From: Tetmemena sp. SeJ-2015
Lineage: Eukaryota; Ciliophora; Spirotrichea; Sporadotrichida; Oxytrichidae
Assembly: GCA_027382625.1 (NCBI GenBank)
Contig: JAJKFJ010005109.1
Coordinates: forward strand, 1-19,801
Direction: 5' to 3'
DNA: 19,801 nucleotides
Shown in pieces: positions 1-10,200 of this stretch. Below the pieces are notes generated by a model, which made no database searches, had not been told where the DNA came from, and worked only from the letters and a program-made list of their open reading frames with translations. The position numbers and the translations under genes were made by a program. Each line of letters opens with the position of its first letter. Positions within the stretch are counted from its first letter, which is position 1.

Positions 1-106
1 AATTAGCTAGAGGGTCGGATTTTCAGCTAGCGAGGTCTAGAACTATCCAGCGATTCTAAGGAGACTTTTTGACCTTTACTAATTAGACTTGTATTTAATT
101 TTGACT

Positions 107-3020
107 TCACCCCTGATTCTTACAATAGTAGTCTTCCTCCTCCTCTTCGTCAGCATCAAATAATATAGGATTGTTTTGCAGTTGCATGATACTTCTTGTC
201 GAAGCCAGAGTCTTCTCCGCCCTTAAGATCGTGCATGATGCTCTAGAAGATGCTGATCTAGTTCACATCCACTATCTCGTTCGAAGGGTCATTCAACCTA
301 TTAAATATATGGATAAGTGTGTTATCCTAATTTGAGAGCTGTCTCCTCTGTGGTGCATGCTGTTGGTCAGTTCCTCCGCTGAGGTGCTTCTCTTCTTTAT
401 TTGATAACTGCTCTTGTCAAACGATTCAATCAATAAATTCATAGAATATTACTACTATAATTCATCAGCATCCTCTTCAGGGAAGACTTCATCATACAAG
501 TTTTTGAGATTCTCCTCTCCCTTGGTCTCTCTGAGGAAGTAGGTGCCCACAGAAGCTGAAATGAATATTAGAATAACTACGATCAGCAGGGAAGTGGAGA
601 GGCCTTGCAGGAAAGGCAGACCCAGCCCACTTACGAATCCTGCTCCCATAGTCTAATTCAAAGCCATGCCTCTGTGCTCAGTTGGGAACAGCTCCAGTGT
701 AGTCATCGTTAGTATTATGCTCAGTATTAATATACTCTAATATCTCAATACAGATAAAGTATTTGAAGGATAGCTCTAGACAAGATAGAGACTACATAGT
801 GCACTTGCTGGCTAGATTTCAGCAGAATCAGCAGGAAATATAGTATGCAGAGACCCATGTTTAACAGCATGATGGACAGCTTTCTAGAGAGCGCCTTCAT
901 CGCTATCTTTGTGAAAAGAGATGCTAGCAACTCAGTTGCCCCCAAGATTATCAAGTCTAAGTCAAACAATCTATCCATTTCTAAAAAAAAATATTTCTAA
1001 GTAGACCTCAGGTTGGATGTTTTCTATGAAGATGAAACTAATCATCTGTCCAGTGGCATAACAGAACCAGCAGCCTGCAATCACACCCACCACTATCATC
1101 TTTTGCTTAGAGTTGAAGAGATCATTGAGCATGAACTTGAGGCCTCTCCTCCTCAGAATCTGCTGAGTGGTCTTTGAGAAGGCTAGTTTATCAGTGAGGA
1201 TGTTCTCATCGTTTACAATTGCGATTTTGTTGAGCACGTACTTTGCAACATCAGGCGAGCCAGTTGAAGTCAGCAAATAATGCACACTCTCGTGAACTCC
1301 TTTTATAAATAGTCCTCCTAACACTATGGAGGCACCCACGATAGATAAATGAAATGGGTATTATTTTTTCATCTTATTTGCTTATTCGATTAAACACAAG
1401 AAGTAGGCCCATTTTGAGAGGTACTGGAAGATGCAGCAAAGAACTATGATACCGATGAAACGAGTAGCTGCAAGTAGGATTAAGTAGTTTTCCCTTTGAT
1501 GTCGCTGTAGCTATTCAAAGCCAATCACTTGCATGTCCAAGAAGAAAGTGCTGAAAAATACCGACACAAAGAAAAATCCTAACACTATAATAAATAGATG
1601 AAGTCTTAATTAGAAAAGATATTGCTTTCATATTGGTATATGGGCATAGGGGTAGCTGGGATGAATCCAACTATCATCAGTAAGATAGAAGCGATTATGA
1701 ATCCACCCACCTTCGCGAGGATAGTCTTTTTCCTTCCTATTTTATCGATCAATAGAGCTGTCAACAACAAGCTACCGATATTAAATTCACCTAAACAAAA
1801 CTACTAATTTTAGATGAAAACAGCTGAGATAACTGCAAATTGCTCAGCTGGCTTGAGATTGAATTTTGAGCACACAAGATCGAACTGTTGAATGAAACTG
1901 GGAACCGAATCAGTCTCTTCAATAATTCTGTACTTGGAGCTGAACTAAGGAGAGCAGGCCTGCTGAGCTGAACAACGGAAGTAGAGCTAGTTATTCTAGT
2001 TAAAACACTCCAGCTTCGGAGTCTGGAATAGAAACATCATTGATAGGGGAATCATAAAGCCAATCATACCCAATAAATTTGCTGTCAGATAAAATAATAG
2101 CTTATTATAATAGTGTTTCAATTTGAGATAGAGGTTCTTAATTGCGTACTTATCGGGGGATCCACTAACCAGAAAGAGTGCCTCCTCGAGAGTGATAGGG
2201 GGATCCTGATTAAGGGTGGGGATTACCGTTTCCTCACTTTCCTCCTAGTTGATTGAGTCTGAAAGTGGTTGACCATTATTTTGCAATCACAGTGGGTCAT
2301 TTCCAACGATGCTTCCAAACATTTCTTAGTTGTTACTCCCAAACAATTCACAATCTATACTTGCATATTCTCATTTATAATAGATGAGCAATAAGTAAGA
2401 TGACTATAGAGTTGTTATTGGCCGTGCTTGCGTCCAGGTCGATTTCGTACTACTGGGATCGATTGTCATATGTAAGGTACTTATTGTCGTAGGTCTGATC
2501 TCTTCTGAATATTTGAGACCCACTGGCAAATTCTCGATCCTAATTTATTTCCTTATTTAAAATGCGTAAATAGTAAAGTATGAATGGCTTCTTATTTGAG
2601 GTTTTATGTTTTGGTTTTTGATCGGAGTTGCTGAAGGTGAGCCCCATGCTGCGTCGCTGCTGTTAGAATATGTTGTTATTTATATTGCTCACACTATTCA
2701 CACATTCATTTAAATGATTAGCATATAATCTGGCGTATGCTTTGCTGATTGTACTAGTAATTTTGCATTTCCTCTCTCTTAATTGAGCTGACGAAGGCGT
2801 ACTGAGTGTTCTCAAGTGAAGAGGAAGCAGCAGGCTCAAAGTCCTCCGCTTACTAGGAGGCAGTCAGGCCTTGTCTGCCCAAGTTTAATTTATCCTCCGG
2901 TGATGGCGAGTTGTTACTATCTAACTCTCTAATTCATTACAAAAATTACACATAAAAATTCGAAAGTTTGGAGACGATTCATCTTGAAGTTAATTCATTT
3001 TAAAACTTTCTAATAAACAT
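107..3020 (-). CDS. Major facilitator transporter (SLC22/SV2-like), germline copy interrupted by IESs
   Basis: Predicted polytopic membrane carrier of the major facilitator superfamily; the substrate cannot be told. After removal of 8 proposed IESs the frame starts at ATG 3018-3020 (MFIRELDSNN) and gives about 860 residues. An N-terminal hydrophilic, Ser/Asn/Gln-rich stretch of about 230 residues precedes the first membrane segment (near 2060-2110). The MFS loop 2-3 signature DKIGRKK lies near 1727-1747, a large Cys-bearing extracellular loop near 1890-2030 (as in SLC22 carriers), ESVHYLL near 1280, ELFPTEHRG near 668-694, and RETKGEENL after the last membrane segment near 510-540. TAA/TAG are read as Gln. 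The core from about 460 to 2930 is secure. The 3' end is not: TGA at 107-109 is my preferred stop, TGA at 426-428 is an alternative. It is longer than a usual MFS protein (400-600 residues) because of both tails. Two AT-rich in-frame stretches (about 1345-1385 and 1795-1812) may be further unrecognised IESs. Confidence 0.85.
149..197 (-). other. Proposed IES, 49 bp, pointer GTC
   Basis: Repeat GTC at 149-151 and 198-200. Deletion joins GEDSGF to DEEEEEDYY in frame and removes TGA codons. The pointer is only 3 bp, so the exact junction is uncertain. Confidence 0.4.
404..456 (-). other. Proposed IES, 53 bp, pointer ATAA (alternative: 436-458, pointer AATTCAT)
   Basis: ATAA at 404-407 and 457-460. 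Deletion gives EDADELSNKEEK and opens the long downstream frame. A competing exact 7-bp repeat AATTCAT (436-442 and 459-465) would delete 23 bp and give DADEFID followed at once by TGA (426-428). I prefer the first because coding-like sequence continues beyond it. Confidence 0.5.
723..757 (-). other. IES, 35 bp, pointer AGTATT
   Basis: AGTATT at 723-728 and 758-763. Deletion removes a TGA and joins AILQIL to SIILTMTTLELFP, making one continuous membrane helix before the ELFPTEHRG motif. Confidence 0.8.
977..992 (-). other. IES, 16 bp, pointer ATTTCTAA
   Basis: The exact 8-bp repeat ATTTCTAA lies at 977-984 and 993-1000, separated by an A-tract. Deletion gives PEVYLEMDRLFD and joins two MFS half-frames. 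Among the shortest IESs in the window. Confidence 0.9.
1592..1614 (-). other. IES, 23 bp, pointer AAA
   Basis: Removing 23 bp between AAA copies at 1592-1594 and 1615-1617 restores YESNIFIIVLGFFF across a frame change at the start of a membrane helix. The frame change is clear; the 3-bp pointer makes the exact edge less so. Confidence 0.7.
2274..2297 (-). other. IES, 24 bp, pointer CATT
   Basis: CATT at 2274-2277 and 2298-2301. A 3n deletion removes an in-frame TGA and gives SIVGNGQPLSD. Confidence 0.75.
2355..2403 (-). other. IES, 49 bp, pointer CTATA
   Basis: CTATA at 2355-2359 and 2404-2408. Deletion repairs the frame as NNNSIDCELFGSNN. Confidence 0.85.
2928..3008 (-). other. IES, 81 bp, pointer TCTAAT, just after the start codon
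   Basis: TCTAAT at 2928-2933 and 3009-3014. Deletion attaches ATG TTT to the body of the frame (MFIRELDSNNSPS). Without it the frame runs into TGA with no start codon, so this IES separates the first two codons from the rest of the gene. Confidence 0.8.
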
Positions 3021-3282
3021 AGATGCTATAATAAGACTCCTATATCATATTTTATATGTTATGGGTTTAATTAAATAGGTAAAATTAATAACTTCTTACT
3101 ACGTGAATTTATTAGATCCTCTTTCTTAAATAGTAGTGGTATTAGAGGAAGCAGTAGGCTCCGTTTGGCATATAAAGTAGACACACTGATCACTAAGCGG
3201 CCCTCTCCATCTCTAGTTACTTTTTAGTTTTAACACCTGTTGATTCTTTTGTAATTTCTCCAATCAACTCATAGTCAAAACG
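3021..3282. other. Divergent intergenic region between genes 1 and 2
   Basis: AT-rich region between the head-to-head transporter and LRR genes, presumably holding both promoters. A TATAAA lies near 3172. One forward frame is open across most of it, but with only TGA as stop that is weak evidence of coding. No RNA gene or repeat seen. Confidence 0.5.
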
Positions 3283-6200
3283 ATGATGTGCAATTAGAAT
3301 TCAAGCCAATCGATGAAATTTAGTAAGTAAACAAGTGAGTTATTATTGAAGGAACAGATAAGGCAAATTGTTAAAATTTATATACCGCTACAGCAATAAA
3401 TGAAGAAGAGTTCCCCTGATAAACTGAAATGTAAGTATGCCAACAAGAAATTGATAGTTGATGCAGAATTCTTAATCTTACTTGCTTAGAGGGCACAGCC
3501 TATACAATTGAAGATGAGATGATCACTGCGGAAGTAGTCGCACAGATTCAGAGAGACTTGAAGGAGCGGCCAGAGCTCATGCAACTGACTTTCGAGAACA
3601 ACTAAGTGCAGGATGTTGAAGGAGTTTGCCAGGTGTTTGGATCCCTCAGGAACTTTGAGAAATTGGAGGGAATCAACTTCAGGTGCAATAATTTCAACCC
3701 AAGGGTTATTGAAGGAATAGCATAAGGAATTAAGATGAAGAAGGAGCTCAGAGTAAGTAAAAAGAAGAGAGAATTAAGGAGATGTTATTCTAGAGTAGAG
3801 TTACTTCTAACTCCATATTGCCTTTCCAGCTTTAAGTATCCAAAAGATATCCTTCTCTATATAAGACTAACTCTCCTGACTTTACTTTATAGACAGTGGA
3901 CTTGGGCGAGAACAGAATAACTGATGAGAGCATAGGCTTGATAGGCGAAGCTTTGAGAACTCACGTGAGGCTGCACATGCTATTCTTGGACAATAATAAG
4001 ATTACAGATGCAGGAGCGGAGGGACTGGCTGAGTGTCTTAAGAACAAGCAAGACTTGAGAATTTTCAATATCGATAACAACTAAATAGGCCCTGAAGGAG
4101 CTTAGAAACTAGCTCAGCAACTTAAGAGCAACTACGGTTTGAGCAAGCTCTACTGCGATTCTAATAAGATAGGAGAGTAGGGAGCAGTAGCAATAGCAGA
4201 GTCCATGCAGATGATGGACTCTTTGAAGAAGATTTGTCTTGAGAATAATGGAATCAGAGATAGAGGAGCAATCGCTTTGAGTAGAGTACTTGATGAGAAC
4301 GATACTCTTCTCTCCTTGTATCTAGAGAATAACGGAATTAGCTCAGTGGGAGCTCAAGCCTTGGCTAAGATGCTGAGAAACAAAATGAAGCTTTCAAAGC
4401 TCAACTTGAACCACAATTCCATTGGAGATATATAGTCTTATATTTAGATGATGGACTGTCTGCAATCAGCGAAGGCATAATGATGAATGAAACGCTAAGA
4501 GTAATCACAATAGCTGATGCTGGTATTACTAAGCAAAGTGTAAGCCTCTTTGCCAGATCACTCAGGAATAAGAGATTCTTAACTAAGATATCGCTAGACC
4601 AAAACAAGATTGGAGTCGAGGGCGCTTAAATTCTAGCAGAAGGTTTGAAGGAAAACGAAACTCTGACCAATCTCCACCTATCTCATTGAATTAATGACTG
4701 CTCCTATTTTACTTATTGTCAGATTATGGAGGAAGGAGCAATTGCTTTAGCTTCTTCATTAGCGAATAAGAGAAATCTGCTAGTCCTAGATTTAAATAAC
4801 AACAAAATCCTTGCTGGAGGATGTATTGCTATCTGTAAAAACATTCAACACCACACAACTCTGAGAGAACTCTACATGTCTAATAATTACATTGGACCAG
4901 ATGGAGCTAAGCACTTTCCATAACTTAATTATTTGTTTACTTGGCTAAGGTTCTGCTGAATAAGAAGTATATAACTGAGATTTGGCTTTCGATGAACGGT
5001 ATCTTTGCAGAGGGAGCAATAGCTCTTGGCGAAGCTTTAAAAGACAAGAAGTATCTCGAAGTACTAGTGCTTAAGAAGAATGACATCAATATTTTGTAGT
5101 AGTCGTATATATCTTATTTGATATTCAAGGAATAAGAGCTCTTAAGGAGGTGTTAAATCTCTCTAAGACAATTAAAGAACTGAACCTAGCTTCAAATGCG
5201 ATTGGAGATGAAGGTGCTCAAATAGTATGTGAAGCTTTAATAAGTAAATAGAACCAGTAACTAGGATATTTGAGTCTCTCAGATAATAAAATCACATCGA
5301 TAGGAGCCGCAAAGGTAGCTCAACTAATCAGTAAGTGCAACACTCTCACAGAACTGTAGATTTTATTCGTTTAGTTGTTTGTTGTTAATTATTTGACTGT
5401 ACTTAGCAAACAATGAAATTGATAACGAAGGTGCGAAGTCTCTAGTTAAAGCCATCAAAGGCAGAAAGGACTTTAAAAATATAGACCTAGACAATAATCA
5501 CTTTAGTGGTGAAGCCATTAGTGAGCTATTCACCATTCTTTATTTTATTCTTCTAATTTATTATTTTTATTCTTCCATTAAACAAACTTAATCTAATCCG
5601 CAGTGTGTTAACTGATGCTCAAGTCACTCCTTTAACTAGGCAAATGAAAATTAATAAGACTCTTAGCTAGATTTACATGTCCCACAACTTATTAACTGAC
5701 AGCAGCATCGCTCTACTAGCAGATGCTATAAAAAACAACAATCAGTTAAACATAATTTACTTAAATTATCTCTCATGAAATTTTTGAATGTGCTAACTGA
5801 GCTATTCATCACTCACAACGATTTGTCTCAGCCAAGTGGGCTGCAATTCATTCAAGCTTTGTAAAACAAGCCAGCTCTAAAATCCTTAGCTTTGAATTCT
5901 TGCAGACTCAATCAAGGCTTGCTGAGGGAGTTAGCTGAAGCACTCAAAGATAATGAGTCTCTGAAGGAGCTGTATCTTTACAGTAACTAAATTGGGCCCA
6001 ATCAGGCTCCATTCGTGAGCTAGATAATTTCCAATAAGCGCAAGCTTACATCACTCGGACTTTCTAATAACTAGATCGGTCCAGAAGGAGCAGCTGAAAT
6101 CGCTTAAAACGGTTTGAAGGACAAAGTTTATTACAAATTGATTATTTAAAGCTAACTTGTTGAAACTGAGTCTGGAGGGAAACTTCATAAGCGGGGCTGG

Positions 6201-6948
6201 TTTGATTGCAGTAGCTGAAGTGCTTACTCCAAATGTGGAACTCTAAGAGTTGTACCTGTACAACAACCATTTGGAAGATTAAGGTATGGAACAACTAGGC
6301 CTGATGCTGTTGAATAAGTCTAACTTATTCGCTCTAGGCATGGAGTTCAATAAAATTGGCTCTGAAGGAGCAGCCTTCATCTTCAACAGCGTTAAGAAGT
6401 TTCACAAATAAATAGACATCTCTATTTACACATTCACACACACACTTATTTTGAGAAGTTGAAAAATTTCGAAAAGCTGTACCTAAACTAGAATGAGATC
6501 AAGAAGGAAGCAGGAGATGCAATTATAGACTGTCTCTCAGTCATAGAGAACTTGAAAGAGCTAAGACTCAGCAATAATAAACTTGGGGATGAAGGAGGCA
6601 AGGCAATCGCTTAAGCACTCAAAGCAAATAAGTCCCTAAGAGTCTGTCACCTGAGCAACAATAAGTTCTCTGCTGATGCTGCTAAAGTACAATCAAATAT
6701 ATTTAATTTTGATATGGATTAAAGGGATGGCAGAGGTACTGAAGGTTAATCATGTTCTGAGAGACCTAGACCTCTCCTCTAACTTGATAATCATGGAAGA
6801 ATTACAGGAGCTCGCTAACTCTTTCAAAGAAGCAAATCTCGAGTGTCTTAACCTGAGGAACAACCTCATTTCAGCCGAGGAGATCTTAGCCTTCGATTAG
6901 GTGTTATAATTCGTAACCAACCTCCCCAAGCGCAAGTTCTTGTATTGA
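3283..6948 (+). CDS. Long leucine-rich-repeat protein (ribonuclease-inhibitor type), germline copy with introns and IESs
   Basis: About 1,040 residues after removing 10 IESs and 2 introns. From about 3490 onward it is a run of roughly thirty 28-residue repeats of the RNase-inhibitor/NLRC3 class, with units such as LYLENNGISSVGAQALAKML and NNKITDAGAEGLAECL. Such solenoids are protein-binding scaffolds; no catalytic, NACHT or membrane domain is seen, so the partner is unknown. The regular repeat spacing is an internal ruler for every IES junction. TAA/TAG are read as Gln (for example NNQIGPEGA at 4078). The stop is TGA 6946-6948, after LPKRKFLY. The start is uncertain: ATG at 3283 and at 3400 share one frame that runs into the first intron. 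Another reading of 3283-3400 (DDVQLEFKPIDEI), with a possible 50-nt intron at 3313-3362, also looks coding and would need a start further upstream. Confidence 0.9.
3431..3489 (+). other. Spliceosomal intron 1 of the LRR gene, 59 nt
   Basis: GTAAGT donor and TTAG acceptor. Splicing joins T|AG to make a Gln (TAG) codon: PDKLKQGTAYTIEDEM. The codon split exists only under the ciliate code. Confidence 0.65.
3753..3892 (+). other. Intron 2 of the LRR gene, 140 nt (may itself contain an IES)
   Basis: GTAAGT donor and TTTATAG acceptor join KKELR to TVDLGENRI and restore the repeat pattern. AGA at 3750-3752 and 3891-3893 would also allow an IES reading giving the same product. It is much longer than the 27-30 nt introns of the kinase gene. 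Confidence 0.65.
4426..4445 (+). other. IES, 20 bp, pointer AGAT
   Basis: AGAT at 4426-4429 and 4446-4449. Deletion gives NSIGDDGLSAI, the expected repeat spacing. Confidence 0.9.
4685..4714 (+). other. IES, 30 bp, pointer ATTG
   Basis: ATTG at 4685-4688 and 4715-4718. Deletion removes TGA and gives LSHCQIMEEGAIAL, exact repeat length. Confidence 0.9.
4913..4938 (+). other. IES, 26 bp, pointer ACTT
   Basis: ACTT at 4913-4916 and 4939-4942. Junction GPDGAKHLAKVLLNKK fits the repeat. Confidence 0.9.
5089..5120 (+). other. IES, 32 bp, pointer ATATT
   Basis: ATATT at 5089-5093 and 5121-5125. Junction KKNDINIQGIRALKEVL. Confidence 0.9.
5353..5395 (+). other. IES, 43 bp, pointer ACTGTA
   Basis: ACTGTA at 5353-5358 and 5396-5401. 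Junction TLTELYLANNEIDNEGA. Confidence 0.92.
5535..5568 (+). other. IES, 34 bp, pointer ATTCTT
   Basis: ATTCTT at 5535-5540 and 5569-5574, with a third copy inside at 5547. The outer pair restores the frame: FTILPLNKLNLIRS. The inner copy would remove only 12 bp and leave the shift. Confidence 0.85.
5747..5793 (+). other. IES, 47 bp, pointer TAA
   Basis: TAA at 5747-5749 and 5794-5796. Removes TGA codons and gives NNNQLTELFITHNDLS, exact repeat spacing despite the short pointer. Confidence 0.8.
6123..6147 (+). other. IES, 25 bp, pointer AAAG
   Basis: AAAG at 6123-6126 and 6148-6151. Junction GLKDKANLLKLSLEGNF. Confidence 0.9.
6395..6453 (+). other. IES, 59 bp, pointer AGAAGTT, with a CA-rich core
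   Basis: AGAAGTT at 6395-6401 and 6454-6460. Junction FNSVKKLKNFEKLYLNQ. The interior carries a short CA repeat (about 6429-6445). Confidence 0.92.
6683..6719 (+). other. IES, 37 bp, pointer TAAAG
   Basis: TAAAG at 6683-6687 and 6720-6724. Junction SADAAKGMAEVLKVNH. Confidence 0.9.
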
Positions 6949-7260
6949 ATACTGCTAAAAGGAATAGATTGTATGTGTGGTTAGTTTAAGAAGTTAATAA
7001 ATTAGTTAAGGATGGGATAATTTATAAATAGAGGCTAGTTAATCTTTTTAAAATTAATAGCAACATGCAGCAGCAGATCTATTAAACTCCAATTGCATCA
7101 TGTAAAATCTGATTTTATGAAGAATGCATTCTAAATCCTCTGATTATAAGATCTTAAGATTTATAATCTTTCTAATTCTGTAAGGAAAATTGTGGATTAT
7201 AAGTTTAGAGAGCAATCCTTAATAGTTTGGTTTATGAATTTAATAAATCAGTAATAAAAA
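6949..7260 (+). other. Intergenic, AT-rich
   Basis: Between the LRR stop and the start of the giant gene. AT-rich, with A-runs just before ATG 7261 as is common in ciliates. No gene, RNA or repeat seen. Confidence 0.5.
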
Positions 7261-10200
7261 ATGTAAGAAAGTCACCAGTTGCTCCACCATCAGTCCTCAG
7301 CAGCTGTCCTCCACCCACCACCCTCATCTTAAATACTCTCTGCCGCCCAGCAAGCAGCGCTCTTTCAATTTTCATCCCAACCCCAATCTAAAAATTTTCT
7401 CAATATTAATCTTATTGAATAAATAAAATCTCCTTAAGGTCAAGTGACTGTGAATATAATATTAGAGCAGAACTCAGGATAAACAGACCGCATCCATCAG
7501 ATTCATCAAGCAGCCTAACTTATTAACTCATAGCATTCTCTCGCCCTCAATCAACTAAAAGCCAATCAAGATAACTCAAAAAATAATAAACTCAAACCAA
7601 CTTCAAACCTCACCACTAATTAGGTAATGATTAATTTTTATTAGGGCCTGATTAATGTCTCCAGAGCTGAAGGGGCAATATTCTTACTATATCTATTCTT
7701 TTACTTACAAATATTAGGTGGACATAACCTCAGCAGCGTTTAGTATCAATCTAGTAACTCAAGTGCACCAACGGCAGCCACCACTCTTAGTGGCGAGGGA
7801 ACAATAATTACTCACTCTACCCCAAATAATAACCACTACCTTCTCCTGAATGAAGATAGTCAGAAGAGTCTTAATCCAAAGGCCATCAATTTCGCAAACC
7901 AGAATGCAAAGCAGTACACTTCAATTAGAGATAAACAGGAGAGACTGCAGCTGCAGCAAAATTATGCAGGCCCACTCAAGAACGGTGACAAGTCTGCAAT
8001 TACTACTCACTCGGATATTTACCTTCCAAACATCAAACCATTCATAAATTACAATTCTACTTTCTCAAGTATTGATCTTTGCTTTTGATTGAAACCTCCT
8101 GGGTTCAGTCTACAACTGAAATCTCAGAACAGAGAGAGAATAGTAAAAGCAGCAATCTAGCAATCTTTGCAAGCTTAGACCAAGGAGTTTTATCAGCACA
8201 CTAGCAACGTAAATAACTTCATTTAGAATCAACAGCAGATTATTCATTAACATGCTTTAGAGAATGTGTTTATTTATTCAAGGACAAATAAGTGCTGGGT
8301 AGGGTCAAACTGCGAAAACAATTAATGAATATGAGAAGGTATTTCAACACGCTCATAACTCAAGTAAGCTTTGAAAGTATTTGTGTTAACTCTTAAAGGG
8401 CAGCTGTAGGCTGGAAATTTGCTAATGAGAGAGGACAGCTACAACACTACTTCTAACTCTTCTGCTAATATTTCTCATTAAAATGAGTTATGAATATAAA
8501 TTTATCGTCTTTAAATTTGAGCATAATAATCAGCTTACCAATACAGTGAGAGCGATCATCCAAGGAAGGAAAGCTCAGTCCAATAAAAATAGCTAAAAAG
8601 ATTTACTAGCTAACCCTGCTTCAACATATATTTATTATGTTACAAATACAGGCACTCAGCCAAGTTCAGTTCCCCGAAAATTAGGAGAGCGCTAGAGTGA
8701 CCTCTTTAAGCAATCATTCCAACTTCAGCTGCAGAAATTTCTGATAGACCCCACTCAAAATCAAATGCCAGTACTGGTCACTATAGAAAACCAGGCTAAC
8801 GGATTTGGGATATCCTCTCCTTCTCATTAATTTTATGTTTAAGTGAAGTAGGAAATTTTTGAATGTTAGTGTTTGCCCACTGAGTTCTAAATATCCCAAA
8901 CAAAACTTAATATTAACGCAAACTTAAATAGGATAATAAGATGGTTTCTTAACTAGAACTGTAATAAGTGCTGGTTTTTAAATTAATTATTATATTTATT
9001 CCCTAAATTTTACTTTACTTTACTATGTTTAAGTGAGCAGTGGAGGTAACTACCTATAGTATAGGAACAGTCAGAAGCAACATCCCCACAGCTTTAATTT
9101 CAAGAAAGTGCTACTTAATTCTAATTTCCCAATAATAAGCCAATATTAGCAGTAGATGCTCTAGTCAAATACTGCAACATCTGCTCAAACACTTCTGCAA
9201 GCACAGATTTAAAATAACAAGATCGGCAGTAGCAATCATCAATAGCAACAGTAGTATACTCTACTATCCCTTCAAACACCTAAGACTCACAAACCACTGC
9301 TCTTGCAAGATCAAATGGTTTAAGGCTCTAGTGGTGGAAAGTAGATTTACAAAGGTGCCTAATCATTTAAGAATGGATAAATGTTGGACAGCAATCAGAC
9401 CAATTCAAGTTCCTTAATTACAAATAGTGGTGGTGCAAACTGCATGGTTTCATCTTATTTTAAATAAGAAAAAGGCATCCATTTTACTTATTAGTTTCGC
9501 CTAAGTCGTTCATATAGCTCTAAGATTAGAAGCAAGAAAGGGTCTTGGTGAACGAAAGAGTTGGTGGCTAGCGGATGGTAGTAGTTGACTCCACCTCTAA
9601 TTACATAAGTTTGGAAAATTAAAACGACTACAGCAGTAACCCTTCATCTTCAGATGCTCATGATCCTAATTCAATCCCTCACCACAGATTGAATTTCAAC
9701 TATTCTTTTCATTTTTGATTCCATTCATAGGCTCTCAGGGAACAAAGGAACAGCTTTGTAGATTCGCAAAATCTATAGAACTCAGAGTTTGAGAGGAGCA
9801 AGCTTATTCATTCCACTTCTCCAGATCTGCTTTGCCACGAGGGTAATCTTGCTAATCAAGATGAAATCACGGCTGCTTAATAAGCTTAGCTGAATCAAGT
9901 TAAAATATTGCATTTAAATTAATTAAGTGCTAGATTATGATCTGTAATATGCCTCTCAAAAGTTTAAATACTCTCATTTCTATTTTCAGTCTGCTTTAAA
10001 AGAAGATGTGGTTTTAAAATTATATTGCAGGGAGAATGAAGAAGAGAACCAATTTAGTCCCACTGTAAGATAAGTTGATAGTCTTGGACGTCAGCTAAAG
10101 TTAGATCCTTTCTACGCCTGCTTAAAGCATGGCCACTTATAATCAAATCAAAAACAAGAAGCAAAAAACTCTAGCCAATACTCAGAGCAACACCAAATCT

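Noticed and set aside
1622..1807. Plus-strand ORF
   Set aside because: Antisense shadow of the transporter, which has MFS motifs on the minus strand here.
4401..4607. Minus-strand ORF
   Set aside because: Antisense to the LRR repeats.
6429..6445. CA-rich microsatellite
   Set aside because: Short, and inside an IES; no separate feature warranted.
4426..6724. Ordinary introns as the cause of the LRR gene breaks
   Set aside because: The segments lack GT...AG ends and are flanked by repeats. True introns with GTAAGT do occur at 3431 and 3753 and look different.
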